DNA of 43,474 bases from Verrucomicrobiota bacterium (GCA_022709905.1 JAKLHY010000064.1:1-43474), one strand, 5' to 3'; counted from the first letter of the stretch, positions 33,101 to 41,328 are shown. Program-made: numbers and translations. The notes: generated from the sequence alone by a model not told the origin.

Positions 33101-35797
33101 GGCACGACGCCGGTTTACACCGATTTAGAGTTGCCGGGCTATGAGCCGATGAGCGGGCTCAAGTTCGCCTTGTATGCCCGCACCGGCGGGCTCAACGCCA
33201 GCTACTGGTTTGACAATGTCTGCCTTTACTACAGCACCAGCGTCCAGCCCCTAGGTATCAACTCATTCAAAGCCGATTTCCCGGAAGTCGTTTCGGGTGA
33301 TCCAGTCGTCTTGCGCTGGGACATCAGCCAGCAGGCTACACAGATCACCATTGATAATGGCGTGGGAGACGTGACCCCCCAGACCGTGTCAGGTGTCGGC
33401 AGCGTTAGGGTGAATCCTACGACCACGACGACCTATACGTTGACAATTCGCCGTGGCACCGAGCAGAAAACTGCCTCCACGCGAGTTACGGTTATGACCG
33501 GCGTTGCCCCCAACTGGGCTGTGGTCGATAACTTTGACACTTACCCGGCGGGCTTCCTGTCGCAAACCGGTTGGTGGCTTGACCTGAATGGGAACTCCGC
33601 CCGCGTCGAAGATCGCAACGGCAACAAAATGCTCAGCGTTATGAGTGCCGACGGTGCCGCAGTTTTCCGTCTGGGCTATTTGGGAATCACCGAAGGCCAG
33701 GAGCGAACCCTGTTTTTCCGCATGATCGTTTCCGGCGATCCCATGGCCGCGCTCCGGCAAGTGATCGGCCTGACCGACAAAAACATTCGCGGGCACAGCG
33801 ACACCACCGCCAATATAGGGCCGGACCTTCATCTGAACTATGATCCCGCGGCGCCCGGGTGGTTCCCCGGGGTTATTTATGGGGTTGGCGGCACTGTGGA
33901 GTATCCCGGTAATCCGCTCGAGAAGGACGTGGTCTACTCAGTTTGGATCGATATGAAGAATGTTCCGATGAATAACCCACTGTCCCCCTACGATGTCTTC
34001 TCTGTTTATATTCAGAAACAGGGGCAGACCACCCGCACAGTGTTGGTCAAAGATTATCTCAGTGATCGCGATCCCTACACTTCGAACCCTGTGCTTGGCC
34101 CAATGGCGCCGGATCTCGACAAGCTTTTCATTTCGGGTAACAGCGCCACCGCCAGCGCCTGGTTTGATGACTTCTTCCTCAGCAAATCGGGATACAGCGC
34201 GACGATGCCCGTGCCGTTCAATGAAGGGGCGGCACCCACTGGCTATACCCTAACGCTCAATCCATCACCCTTTGGCAATATTACAGCCAGTCCCTTGCCA
34301 GGCGCTAATGGCAAATATGCCGGGGGAACCGTGGTGGCGCTGACCGCCAATCCGTCCGCTGGGTATTCGTTCAGCAGTTGGAGCGGTGATGCCAGTGGCT
34401 CGGACAATCCCGTCACCCTCACCATGAACGGGAACAAGACCGTGACGGCGCATTTTACCTCGTCCCCGCTCGCTACGCCGCAGCTCAGCTACGACTTCAA
34501 CGACGGAGTGGTCCCGGCTGGGGCGGAGGTAGATGAGATAATTTTGCCAGGTGACACTCCTTTTCCCTTGGTCGACATCTCAGGCGGTGTGGACAATAGC
34601 GGGGTACTCAAACTGACCACTTCGAAGAACGGCCAGGTGGGCGGTTTCCGCTCGCCGCTGCTGGCGGGAGGGGCGCGCCTGGAGGAGTTTGCCTTCGCGG
34701 CGGATGTCCTGGCGGGTAATGGGACCGAAGTGCCGGCCGACGGATTCAGCATCAATTTCGCCCCAGACCTTCCGATCCTGCCTCCCGGCGACGCCGAGAA
34801 TGGGGCGGGCACGGGCATTACCGTGGCTTTTGACACTTTCGATAACGAGGATACCGATCCGAATAACGGGGCTGGAGAGGCCCCGGCGATTGACGTCCTT
34901 TACCGGGGCCAGGTTGTGGCGCACACGCCGGTGCCCCTAGCCTTGCTCAATTCAGGGACCTACCAACCGGTGGCGCTGGGGGTGAAAGCTGGCGGGTACT
35001 TGGATCTGATGGTGGGTACGACGCCGGTTTACACCGATTTAGAGTTGCCAGGCTATCAGCCGATGAGCGGGCTCAAATTCGCCGTGTATGCCCGCACGGG
35101 CGAGTTGAACGCCAGTTACTGGTTTGACAATATCGAACTCTATTACCGCACCAGCGTTGCGCCCACGCTGAGCGACGTTACCCGGCCCGGCGATCCGATT
35201 ACGGCCACCTCGGGCAACAGCCCGGCCGGAGAAGATGTGGCCAAGGCCATCGACAACCAGACCGGCACAAAGTATCTGAACTTCGACAAGCTGAACGCCG
35301 GGTTTACGGTAATCCCGTCGGTAGGGCCAACGGTGGTGACCGGTCTGGGATTGACCTCGGCCAATGATGCCCCGGAGCGGGACCCGGCCAGCTACCGACT
35401 GGAGGGCTCGCTGGATGGCAAGACCTTCACCTTGATTGCAGCTGGGGCGGTGCCAGCATTTGCCGCACGGTTTATGCAACAGCAGCTGTTTTTCAATAAC
35501 ACGACTGCTTACGCCGCGTACCGATTGATCTTTCCGATGGTGGCCAACGCCGTCACCGCCAACAGCATGCAGATCGGCGAGGTGCAGTTGCTGGGAATGT
35601 TAGCGCCGCGATTGAACATTGCGTATGCGAATGGACTGGTGACGCTTTCCTGGGACTCGACAGCGAACGGGTATGGGCTGGAAACCACCACCCGCCTGGT
35701 GCCGCCGGTACAATGGTTCCCAGTGCCAGGAGTGGTGAACAATCAACTCACTGTGCCGGGAGAAGGTTCCACACGGTTTTACCGGTTGCGGCGATAG
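30104..35797 (+). CDS. Very large secreted adhesin-like protein with repeated lectin-like and InlB-like modules
   Basis: A 1897-residue exported protein (start MKKFGFL at 30104; signal peptide about 1-20, SQLLAQ). After an N-terminal domain (GQIDFSNYKPGLGIDAPVYE, the usual start of many phylum-specific secreted proteins) there are four InlB B-like repeats (each with FSSWSGDxxG or a variant, ending xNF/AHF), a PA14 domain (about residues 565-720, RRQYYAGIPG...GTYVFYLASDDQAQVFLS), and three lectin-like modules (about 248-481, 822-1046, 1460-1685) that start YDFNDG or YTFDDG and carry ADGFSINFAPDLPILPPGDA. A jelly-roll-like region with an unrelated sequence separates modules 2 and 3. Near the C-terminus is an F5/8C-like domain (AIDNQTGTKYLNF) and the FYRLRR end. 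Likely surface glycan binding; no catalytic part is seen. Confidence 0.85.
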   Translation: MKKFGFLVIALTIGASQLLAQGQIDFSNYKPGLGIDAPVYEVDNITPLDSGYLCQLLIKKAGDPGSNYAPVDAPVPFRNQPPEYNPFTAGRGTGYFSGGVVTIPYPAGTWLEVVVAAWDSIGGTIMTYKAAVAARVNCAETEPFLVKIAEGPFNPPPVLSGLKSFHLGGTMRYRLSTEVWAGVGSVRVRPGSPDGKYNSGTAVQLLANPALDYVFSSWSGDVTGSDNPVTIIMNGTKSVSANLARGTPQINYTFDDGAVPAGADISGTYPEGATPVAYVDKNGGLYDSGVLKLTTSENHQVGGFRSPLLAGGAQLGEFIFKALHQSMSSTGVPADGFSINFAPDLPILPPGDAENGAGTGITVTFDVYDNEDGDPNNEDGEAPSVDVWYQGKLVAVKRVPLAPFNAGAFMDLRLHVTEGGLLSLLMIESPIFPKGIVVYDGLQLPGYEPMSGLKFALYARTGGLNADFWFDNIELYYRTSVTPARYSLTTSVLPSGAGSVTSNPAPEGDGNYAEGTVVTLSANPSAGYAFSSWSGDASGGSPTTITMTGHKMVTANFVPLGVADLPGLRRQYYAGIPGQAVSDLTASAAYPHLPDAVDIVSMLESPSLSEGGPDWHDDYGQRLRGWLVPPQTGTYVFYLASDDQAQVFLSTDESPYNKRLIVQESSYTLYRNWEGTGQHPARTSAAISLKAGERYYLEVLHKEGGGGDNVAVAWQLPGGAAPKNGDPPIGNSYLVHRNDMPEVLFHIEPPGSGTVSLSPAPPPGGQYPDGTVVTFTALANAGYRFVDWSKALTGSANPASLTIIGQPLAIAHFIPSPLATPQLSYDFNDGRVPAGAEAEGIFTTDGTRFALVDKTDGVDNSGVLKLTTSENGQVGGFRSPLFASDAGLLELTFSADFLAGKGTSPPADGFSINFAPDLPILPPGDAENGAGTGITVAFDTFDNVDNDPNNGTGEAPSIDVLYRGQVVAEKRVPLALLNSGNYQPVVLGVKAGGYLDLIVGTTPVYTDLELPGYEPMSGLKFALYARTGGLNASYWFDNVCLYYSTSVQPLGINSFKADFPEVVSGDPVVLRWDISQQATQITIDNGVGDVTPQTVSGVGSVRVNPTTTTTYTLTIRRGTEQKTASTRVTVMTGVAPNWAVVDNFDTYPAGFLSQTGWWLDLNGNSARVEDRNGNKMLSVMSADGAAVFRLGYLGITEGQERTLFFRMIVSGDPMAALRQVIGLTDKNIRGHSDTTANIGPDLHLNYDPAAPGWFPGVIYGVGGTVEYPGNPLEKDVVYSVWIDMKNVPMNNPLSPYDVFSVYIQKQGQTTRTVLVKDYLSDRDPYTSNPVLGPMAPDLDKLFISGNSATASAWFDDFFLSKSGYSATMPVPFNEGAAPTGYTLTLNPSPFGNITASPLPGANGKYAGGTVVALTANPSAGYSFSSWSGDASGSDNPVTLTMNGNKTVTAHFTSSPLATPQLSYDFNDGVVPAGAEVDEIILPGDTPFPLVDISGGVDNSGVLKLTTSKNGQVGGFRSPLLAGGARLEEFAFAADVLAGNGTEVPADGFSINFAPDLPILPPGDAENGAGTGITVAFDTFDNEDTDPNNGAGEAPAIDVLYRGQVVAHTPVPLALLNSGTYQPVALGVKAGGYLDLMVGTTPVYTDLELPGYQPMSGLKFAVYARTGELNASYWFDNIELYYRTSVAPTLSDVTRPGDPITATSGNSPAGEDVAKAIDNQTGTKYLNFDKLNAGFTVIPSVGPTVVTGLGLTSANDAPERDPASYRLEGSLDGKTFTLIAAGAVPAFAARFMQQQLFFNNTTAYAAYRLIFPMVANAVTANSMQIGEVQLLGMLAPRLNIAYANGLVTLSWDSTANGYGLETTTRLVPPVQWFPVPGVVNNQLTVPGEGSTRFYRLRR
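30845..35157 (+). repeat. Three near-identical lectin-like modules within the adhesin gene
   Basis: The modules span about 30845-31547, 32566-33242 and 34480-35157. Within them, 92-base stretches at 31103-31194, 32822-32913 and 34736-34827 differ at only a handful of mostly third-codon positions. Modules 2 and 3 also match almost base for base over their downstream halves. Each module is preceded by an InlB-like repeat, so the repeating unit is InlB plus lectin. This suggests gene conversion or recent duplication. Confidence 0.88.
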
Positions 35798-35860
35798 TGC
35801 GCGCAATCGAATCCACCTTGCCTGGCTCCTCTGGGTCAGGCACGATTCGAGCTCAACAAA

Positions 35861-36136
35861 ATGCAATTCCCGACAAGCCAACCCCCCTTTTTGATCACCA
35901 GCGGATTTCTGGGCGCCGCCCTGTTCCTTGCAGCTGCCGCCTTGGGAGCGGATACCGATCAGCATCCGGTTGGCGGGAGCAATACTTTCCCGGTGGTCAT
36001 TCACCTGAACGCAGCGAAGGCACAAGGTCCGATGCGCCAGATCTGGCGGTTCTTCGGCGCGGATGAACCGAACTACGCCACGGTTCGCCTGGCGCTACCC
36101 CGCCAGGCCGTGTCACTGCTGGTGTTCGAGTGGTAA
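35861..36136 (+). pseudogene. GH39 beta-xylosidase relic with internal deletion
   Basis: A 91-codon frame. Residues 1-74 start with a signal peptide (ending LGADT) and continue FPVVIHLNAAKAQGPMRQIW and RFFGADEPNYAT, the N-terminal start of GH39 beta-xylosidases, where IWRFFGADEPNYA is diagnostic. The next 17 residues, VRLALPRQAVSLLVFEW and a stop, look like the C-terminal strand of such an enzyme (xLPRQxVSLLxxxW). The central TIM barrel with both catalytic glutamates is missing. The two ends are joined in frame near base 36083, so this appears to be a deletion inside a once-complete gene. It begins 63 bases after the adhesin stop. The C-terminal match is inference. Confidence 0.6.
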
Positions 36137-36274
36137 TCGGCTGAAGAGCGGTCATCCCGCAAATGGCTTTACAAATGCGTTCATCCTGTCGAGACTCACA
36201 CAGTCGCTCTCCATGAGGAAGGCGCTTTTAATTTTAAGGTCGCGACAACGAATTAGTGGTCAAAGGCATTCGTC

Positions 36275-37291
36275 ATGATACCTAAACTCGACTGGGAAAA
36301 TCTGGGATTCAGCTATGTGCGGACAAACTGCCACATTCAATACATCTGGCGCGACGGCCGATGGGATGAAGGCAAATTAGTCAGCGAACCGTTTCTGAGC
36401 ATGCACATTGCCGCGACATCGCTGCATTACGGCCAGGCCGCCTTCGAAGGATTGAAGGCCTTCACCTGCAAGGATGGCGAGATTCGTCTGTTCCGCCCGG
36501 ATATGAATGGCCGGCGTCTTGGGACGACCGCCCGCCGGATTTGCATGGCCGAAGTGCCGGAGGCGATGTTCACCGACGCCGTGAAACGGGTGGTGGCGGC
36601 CAATCGTGACTTTGTCCCGCCGTATGGAAGCGGCGGCTCTCTGTATGTGCGTCCGCTGCTTATTGGGACCAGCGCGCAGATCGGCATTGGCCCGGCTCAG
36701 GAATATGTCTTTCTGGTGCTGGTCACTCCCGTGGGGGCCTATTACAAGGGCGGACTGAAGCCGGTCCGGGCCGTGGTGTTTGACGACTACGACCGCGCCG
36801 CCCCTCACGGCACGGGCCATGTGAAGGTCGCCGGCAATTACGCCGTCAGCCTCGAACCGCATCTCCTGGCCCATCATCGCGGTTTCTCGGTGGAACTCTA
36901 CCTGGATGCGAAAGAGCATAAGTACGTCGAGGAGTTCGGGACTTCGAACTTCATCGGGATCACGAAGGACGGTCGCTATGTCACCCCCCAGTCTCATTCC
37001 ATTCTGCCGAGTATCACCAACGACAGCCTGCAGCAGGTCGCTCGCGACCTGGGCATGGCTGTAGAGGTGCGGCCGATCACCTTCGACGAGCTGCCGGATC
37101 TGGCGGAAATAGCCGCCTGCGGCACCGCGGTCGTGATCACGCCGGTGAACGAAATCGTGCGCGGCGACCGCGTGGTGCGCGTTGGCCCGGCCGAAGGTTG
37201 CGGTCCGACCCTGGAAAAGCTTTATCGCCATGTGACCGGCATCCAAGTCGGCGAACAGCCCGACACATATGGCTGGTGTGTCAAGGTATGA
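36275..37291 (+). CDS. ilvE: Branched-chain amino acid aminotransferase
   Basis: PLP-dependent class IV aminotransferase, 338 residues, that interconverts Leu, Ile and Val with their keto acids in the cytoplasm. Seen: FGL-type N-terminus with ATSLHYGQAAFEGLKAFTCK, the PLP lysine K184 (GTGHVKVAGNYAVSLEP), EEFGTSNFIGI, and the phosphate-binding end ACGTAVVITPVNEI. Length is normal for IlvE. AAAGG lies eight bases before the ATG. Its stop overlaps the next gene's start (ATGA at 37288-37291), a classic translation-coupling arrangement. Confidence 0.95.
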   Translation: MIPKLDWENLGFSYVRTNCHIQYIWRDGRWDEGKLVSEPFLSMHIAATSLHYGQAAFEGLKAFTCKDGEIRLFRPDMNGRRLGTTARRICMAEVPEAMFTDAVKRVVAANRDFVPPYGSGGSLYVRPLLIGTSAQIGIGPAQEYVFLVLVTPVGAYYKGGLKPVRAVVFDDYDRAAPHGTGHVKVAGNYAVSLEPHLLAHHRGFSVELYLDAKEHKYVEEFGTSNFIGITKDGRYVTPQSHSILPSITNDSLQQVARDLGMAVEVRPITFDELPDLAEIAACGTAVVITPVNEIVRGDRVVRVGPAEGCGPTLEKLYRHVTGIQVGEQPDTYGWCVKV

Positions 37292-38301
37292 ACCAGGAAA
37301 TCCACAGACGACAGTTCCTCGGTACCATGGCCAGCAGTGCTTTCCTGGCTGTTTCGGGATCCTCAGGGAAGGCGAAACCAGAATCGGCCGATCCGGTTCC
37401 ATCGTCTTCTCCTTCAGCGGCTGACCAGGGAAGTAATGGCAGCCGCGAAGTCCGGCTGGAACGGCTGCATCCAAACGAAATCAAGCTGGCAATGCAGCAG
37501 TGTCCGGTGTTGTTTCAGCCCTTGGGAACCATCGAGTGGCACGGGCTTCACAACATCACGGGTCTGGATGCGGTCAAGGCGCATCATTTATGTGTGCGGG
37601 CCGCCTTGCGAGGGGGTGGATTGGTGGCCCCGCCATTGTTTGGTGGCGTCGGGGGCTTAAACGAGCCATACACCTTCGTGATGGAGCCAGAGGACGACGT
37701 TCATTCGGTATTGGTGCGGGCGTGGGTGGAAAAGTTGTGCCGGGAAGCCGTGCGGCAGGGTTTTAAGGCTGTGATCATCCTCACCGGCCACTATGGGGCA
37801 GCGCAGCAAGTGGTCATCCGCGACCTTGCAGTGAGGTTGAGCCGCTCTTTGGGTGTGCCGGTGCTGGGCACGCCGGAGTATTTCCTGGCGTTGGATGTCG
37901 GTTACCACGGCGATCACGCGGCCTGGGGCGAAACCTCACTGATGTTGTACCTCGATGCCAAGAGCGTCGATTTATCGCGTCTGGGCAATCCACCGCACCA
38001 AGGGGTGGGCGGACGTGATCCCCGCGAGGCGACCCGGGCGGATGGAGAAAGACTGGCTGAGACCATCATCGGCCGGCTCGCCAGGCTGGCACAACAAATG
38101 CCCAAGTGGGACGATGACGCCCAGCGCCGTTTCATCGCAGCCGAGGCCGCGCTGGTCAACCGGCAGATGTCCTTGGCGGCATCGGAGAAGGTAATTTGGG
38201 CCGGCTGGCGCAACATTGGGAAGGGCGTTTTCTCCGAATACGGCCGGCTGCTCGTGGAACAGAAGTTTGATGAGATTGTCGCCTTGACGGCTAAGCTGTG
38301 A
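37288..38301 (+). CDS. Creatininase-family metallohydrolase, Tat-exported type
   Basis: 337 residues, creatininase/mycofactocin MftE-like amidohydrolase family. The N-terminus has HRRQFLGTMASSAFLAVSG, a twin-arginine-like signal, followed by a Ser/Pro linker to about residue 55. Metal-ligand motifs: GTIEWHGLHNITGLD (E83, H85, H88 and D94; family form GSxEQHGxHxPLxTD), ILTGHYGAAQ (family NGHGGN) and YHGDHAAWGETSLM (family HAGxxETS). The family cleaves cyclic or linear amides, but the substrate here is unknown. The frame is open upstream to 37198, but starting inside ilvE would be unusual; the ATG overlapping the ilvE stop is preferred. The coupling suggests amino-acid metabolism, but that is inference. 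Confidence 0.85.
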   Translation: MNQEIHRRQFLGTMASSAFLAVSGSSGKAKPESADPVPSSSPSAADQGSNGSREVRLERLHPNEIKLAMQQCPVLFQPLGTIEWHGLHNITGLDAVKAHHLCVRAALRGGGLVAPPLFGGVGGLNEPYTFVMEPEDDVHSVLVRAWVEKLCREAVRQGFKAVIILTGHYGAAQQVVIRDLAVRLSRSLGVPVLGTPEYFLALDVGYHGDHAAWGETSLMLYLDAKSVDLSRLGNPPHQGVGGRDPREATRADGERLAETIIGRLARLAQQMPKWDDDAQRRFIAAEAALVNRQMSLAASEKVIWAGWRNIGKGVFSEYGRLLVEQKFDEIVALTAKL

Positions 38302-38469
38302 TCTTCATCCAGCGGCAGAGCAAATGTGACAAGGTTATACAAGTCGGCATAAATACCGCAGCATGTTGCGACGAGGCATTTTGGCGCCGGGCAAGGAGCG
38401 ACGGGGAAGATTATCTGCAGGGATTCTTTGCTGACGAGTCTATAGCGATCGCGCTTGTTGCCGCGGTCA

Positions 38470-39393
38470 TCATTCTGGCAAAGGCGCTGGGAGGTGCGCG
38501 CTCTCCCATTCCCGGATGCGATCGCAGGCTTCCTGGTAGTAGTCTTTGAAGGGATCCAGCCAAAGGATACGGCTGTCTCGCCCAAACCAGGTGAGTTGGC
38601 CTTTGGCGAACTGACGGATGGCGATGACGAGCTGGTTGAACAGGTCATCGGCGGTGCGCAACTCTCCGCGAAGATACCGGGTGATGTAGCGGTATTCGAG
38701 GCCGAGTTTGTCGAGTCTGACGTCGGAAACGCCGCGGGATCGAAGGCCGGCGACTTCATCGATCATTCCCTGGGCGAGACGTTCCCGAAGGCGCGCTTCG
38801 ATTCTTTGTTCCAGGATGTCGCGCGGCCACGTCAGGCCGAGTTGAAGGCAATCGTATCGCGGGACGTTTTGGTGGGCCGCGGCGTCCGCGTAGCCAGCAG
38901 AGGTGATTTCGATGGCCCGAATGAGCCGCCGCCGGTTGTTCTTGTCGATGCGGCTGGCGGCGTCCGGGGCGAGTTTTTCAAGCCGCTCGACGAGTTGAGC
39001 GAGGGGAAGGGACTCGAGCTCTTCGCGCAGTGGTTCGTTCGGGGGGGCATCCACCAGTTGATAGCCATCGACGACAGCGCTCAGATACAAACCGGTGCCC
39101 CCCACGAGCAAGGGCATTTTACCGGCACTGAAAATGGAGTCGATGGCGCTGTAGGCCGCCCGCTGGTATTGGGCCAGCGAGTAATATTCCGTGACATCGG
39201 CCACATCGATGAGGTGATGTTTTACAATGGCGGCTTGAGCCGGGGTTATCTTGCCACTGCCCAAGTCGAGGCCGCGATAGACCTGGCGGGAGTCGGCCGA
39301 GACGATTTCGCCGCCGAAATGCTTCGCCAGGCAAATGCCGAGTTCACTTTTTCCCGAGGCATTGGTGCCGAGGATCACGACAAGTTTCCGCAT
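38470..39393 (-). CDS. miaA: tRNA dimethylallyltransferase
   Basis: Transfers a dimethylallyl group to A37 of tRNAs reading UNN codons; 307 residues, about the normal length. Motifs: P-loop ILGTNASGKSELG, DSRQVYRGLDLGSGK, HHLIDVADVTEYYSLAQYQR, VGGTGLYLSAVVDGYQL and RLIRAIEITSAG. The ATG at 39393 gives the standard N-terminus MRKLVVILGT. A longer form from 39426 would overlap the upstream gene by 20 bases. The upstream ATP-grasp gene ends 13 bases before the chosen start, so the two are likely cotranscribed. No good ribosome binding site is visible. Confidence 0.95.
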   Translation of the reverse strand: MRKLVVILGTNASGKSELGICLAKHFGGEIVSADSRQVYRGLDLGSGKITPAQAAIVKHHLIDVADVTEYYSLAQYQRAAYSAIDSIFSAGKMPLLVGGTGLYLSAVVDGYQLVDAPPNEPLREELESLPLAQLVERLEKLAPDAASRIDKNNRRRLIRAIEITSAGYADAAAHQNVPRYDCLQLGLTWPRDILEQRIEARLRERLAQGMIDEVAGLRSRGVSDVRLDKLGLEYRYITRYLRGELRTADDLFNQLVIAIRQFAKGQLTWFGRDSRILWLDPFKDYYQEACDRIREWESAHLPAPLPE

Positions 39394-39406
39394 GCTTGGA
39401 GTCTGT

Positions 39407-40969
39407 TCAAAAAGAAGGTTGTTCATGGCCGTTGAGTGACCCGGGCAGATTGAGCATGGGACCGACCTCGAAGGTCGCCAGACACACTTGCGCCCGTCCG
39501 GGATCATTCAGGCACAGGGCGCCCTGCCGGATTTTGGGCAACGCTGCGCCTTCGAGACGCAGAGGGATGCGTTGGCCCAAAGAACAGGCGTAGCTGGAAA
39601 GATCGGCAAATCCTTCTGTGCGCGCCTGGGCGCGAGTGACCAGACGGAACAGAACGCAACGGCCGGGACAGGCATGGTTCATCAGTTCCAGCGTCAGTCT
39701 GCCCATGGTGTAGCGGGGATTGATTTCGACGACGGGCTTAAGTCGGCAGTCCCCTTGCGGCGTCCGATAGACCAGGGCATCGATGCTGACCGGACCGATA
39801 AAGCCAACGCCGCGCAGTTCGGCTTCGAGCAAGGTAAAGATTTCGCGGTAGAGACGCTCGAGGCCTTCCGAAATGCCGTCCAGTCCATTGAGCAAAGCGG
39901 TCACTTTTTCAGGCAAGCAGCGACGATAATCCGCGTCCGCCCAGTTGGCCAGGAATTGCCCCCTGCAATCGTTGATGAGACCGGTATAGCCGCAAAGCTT
40001 GAGGTGCCGCGGTCCCATCTCCAACTGGACGGAGAAATCCAACTCACGTTCCAACCACGGTTCAACCACCAGCTGCCGGCTTTTCCCCAGGGCACGGGCC
40101 AGCCATTGCCGCTGCGCGGGCAATATTTCAGGTTCCCAGAGCCGAATCGCATTGTGTCCCGCCAAACCATGGGCTTCTTTGACAACCACGCGATGATGAC
40201 CGCGGCAACGAATGTCGGCGATGGCTCCCAGCGCGTCTTCAAGCGTGTCCACCGCAAGGCCTGCTTCCAGCTCGGAACAAAGCCAGGATGCGGCGGCCCG
40301 CTGGGCCGACCGGTTTTTGGCTGGCGCGCCTAGCAGTTCCGCCCTACCCCGGGGGTCCAGTTTTGGAGAAGAAGCCTCATCTCCGCCGCGGAACCGGGCC
40401 AAGACCTTTCTGAGAAAACTGGCGCTCCAGGCCTTGGAATAAAGACGGGCGATGTCGTCATTGAAGTATTGAGTTGCGATTCGGGCTTCGCATGCAACTT
40501 GGGTGAAGAGCGGTTCGAGCAATTTGACACTGTCCGGCCCCCAGGCCCAGGGCCGCAAACGGCCGAGCTTCCTCTGACAGAGAGTGTCGGCGGGATCGAT
40601 GCGCCCGTCTCTGAGTTCGACGAACTCCGGCGTTGGAAACCCGGCTTGCCTGAGCGAAGTGAGAAAGTCCGATGACGGCCGTTTCGACAGAAGCACAATA
40701 TCGTTCGGTTGACAGAGGAATTGCGGCAGGTTGGCCAGATCTTCGGCGAGCATCGCCTGGTGTTTTACCGGCGCAAAACCCTTGCCCTGGGCGATATAAC
40801 CCTCGGCAAAGGGGTTGAATAAAAAAACACTTGGGGGACGGCCGCGTGGGGCAGGGGGCCGGGACGTAGGCGAGCCGGGGTCATCATCGGGGATGATCGT
40901 CGGCGGCTGGGACTTGCCATCCGGGATCGTCGCGCAGTGGTCCTGCTCCATAGGGTTGATACGTTCCAT
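39407..40969 (-). CDS. Uncharacterised ATP-grasp family protein
   Basis: 520 residues. A disordered N-terminus (about 1-45, Pro-rich) is followed by FNPFAEGYIAQGKGFAPVKH, LANLPQFLCQPNDIVLLSKR and RKLGRLRPWAWGPDSVKLL, a recognisable N-terminal domain of unannotated ATP-grasp proteins. The nucleotide-binding core is visible as K264 (RVVVKEAHGLAGH), E303 (LVVEPWLERELDF), D397 (GPVSIDALVY) and E415-N417 (VVEINPRYTMGR), the usual Lys, hinge Glu and metal-binding E/N positions. ATP-grasp enzymes form amide or carboxylate-activated bonds, but no substrate is suggested by the sequence. GGGAG lies three bases before the ATG. It is the first gene of an apparent two-gene unit with miaA. Confidence 0.8.
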   Translation of the reverse strand: MERINPMEQDHCATIPDGKSQPPTIIPDDDPGSPTSRPPAPRGRPPSVFLFNPFAEGYIAQGKGFAPVKHQAMLAEDLANLPQFLCQPNDIVLLSKRPSSDFLTSLRQAGFPTPEFVELRDGRIDPADTLCQRKLGRLRPWAWGPDSVKLLEPLFTQVACEARIATQYFNDDIARLYSKAWSASFLRKVLARFRGGDEASSPKLDPRGRAELLGAPAKNRSAQRAAASWLCSELEAGLAVDTLEDALGAIADIRCRGHHRVVVKEAHGLAGHNAIRLWEPEILPAQRQWLARALGKSRQLVVEPWLERELDFSVQLEMGPRHLKLCGYTGLINDCRGQFLANWADADYRRCLPEKVTALLNGLDGISEGLERLYREIFTLLEAELRGVGFIGPVSIDALVYRTPQGDCRLKPVVEINPRYTMGRLTLELMNHACPGRCVLFRLVTRAQARTEGFADLSSYACSLGQRIPLRLEGAALPKIRQGALCLNDPGRAQVCLATFEVGPMLNLPGSLNGHEQPSF

Positions 40970-41114
40970 TGTCTCCCGCCAAGTTAATGGATGCTTTCAG
41001 GATTGCCAATTCTCGTGACAGCGATTCATCTCACAAAAATTGGAACTTTGTAAGCGTCGTTAGAGATACAGGTTGGAGGGAGCCCGAGTCGTCCGGCGCT
41101 CCTGAGGTGGCGAG

Positions 41115-41280
41115 CTATTCAACAGCGGGTCCACCAGCCTGGCGAGTTTCACGCCACTGGTCAGGAAGGAGTTTGCGAACCTGGCTGGTGGTCATCGAGG
41201 GCAGGCGCTGCAGCACGGCGCCATTCGGGTCTGCCCCGAAATTAATAGGAAACTTCCTCCGCCAGGCAGTGGTCGATCCG
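41115..41280 (-). pseudogene. Possible IS66-type transposase C-terminal relic
   Basis: In the 359-base gap 40970-41328 a minus-strand frame with no in-frame start reads WRRKFPINFGADPNGAVLQR, LPSMTTSQVRKLLPDQWRET then RQAGGPAVE and a stop at 41115. The pattern VLQRLPSMTTSQV-LLPxxW resembles the C-terminal end of IS66-family transposases (YLRDVLTRLPSMT-LLP-W). It is short, and I cannot rule out another origin. No inverted terminal repeats were found beside it. The rest of the gap appears empty. Confidence 0.35.
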
Positions 41281-41328
41281 GGGTGTCCGCTTGAGCCTGG
41301 ATGAATCCCGCCGGAATTCGCGCTTGCC

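Noticed and set aside
36377..37474. 365-codon minus-strand frame opposite ilvE
   Set aside because: The plus strand encodes a complete aminotransferase with all motifs; the antisense translation has no family features.
38455..39435. 326-codon plus-strand frame opposite miaA
   Set aside because: Antisense to a full MiaA with P-loop and other motifs; a shadow.
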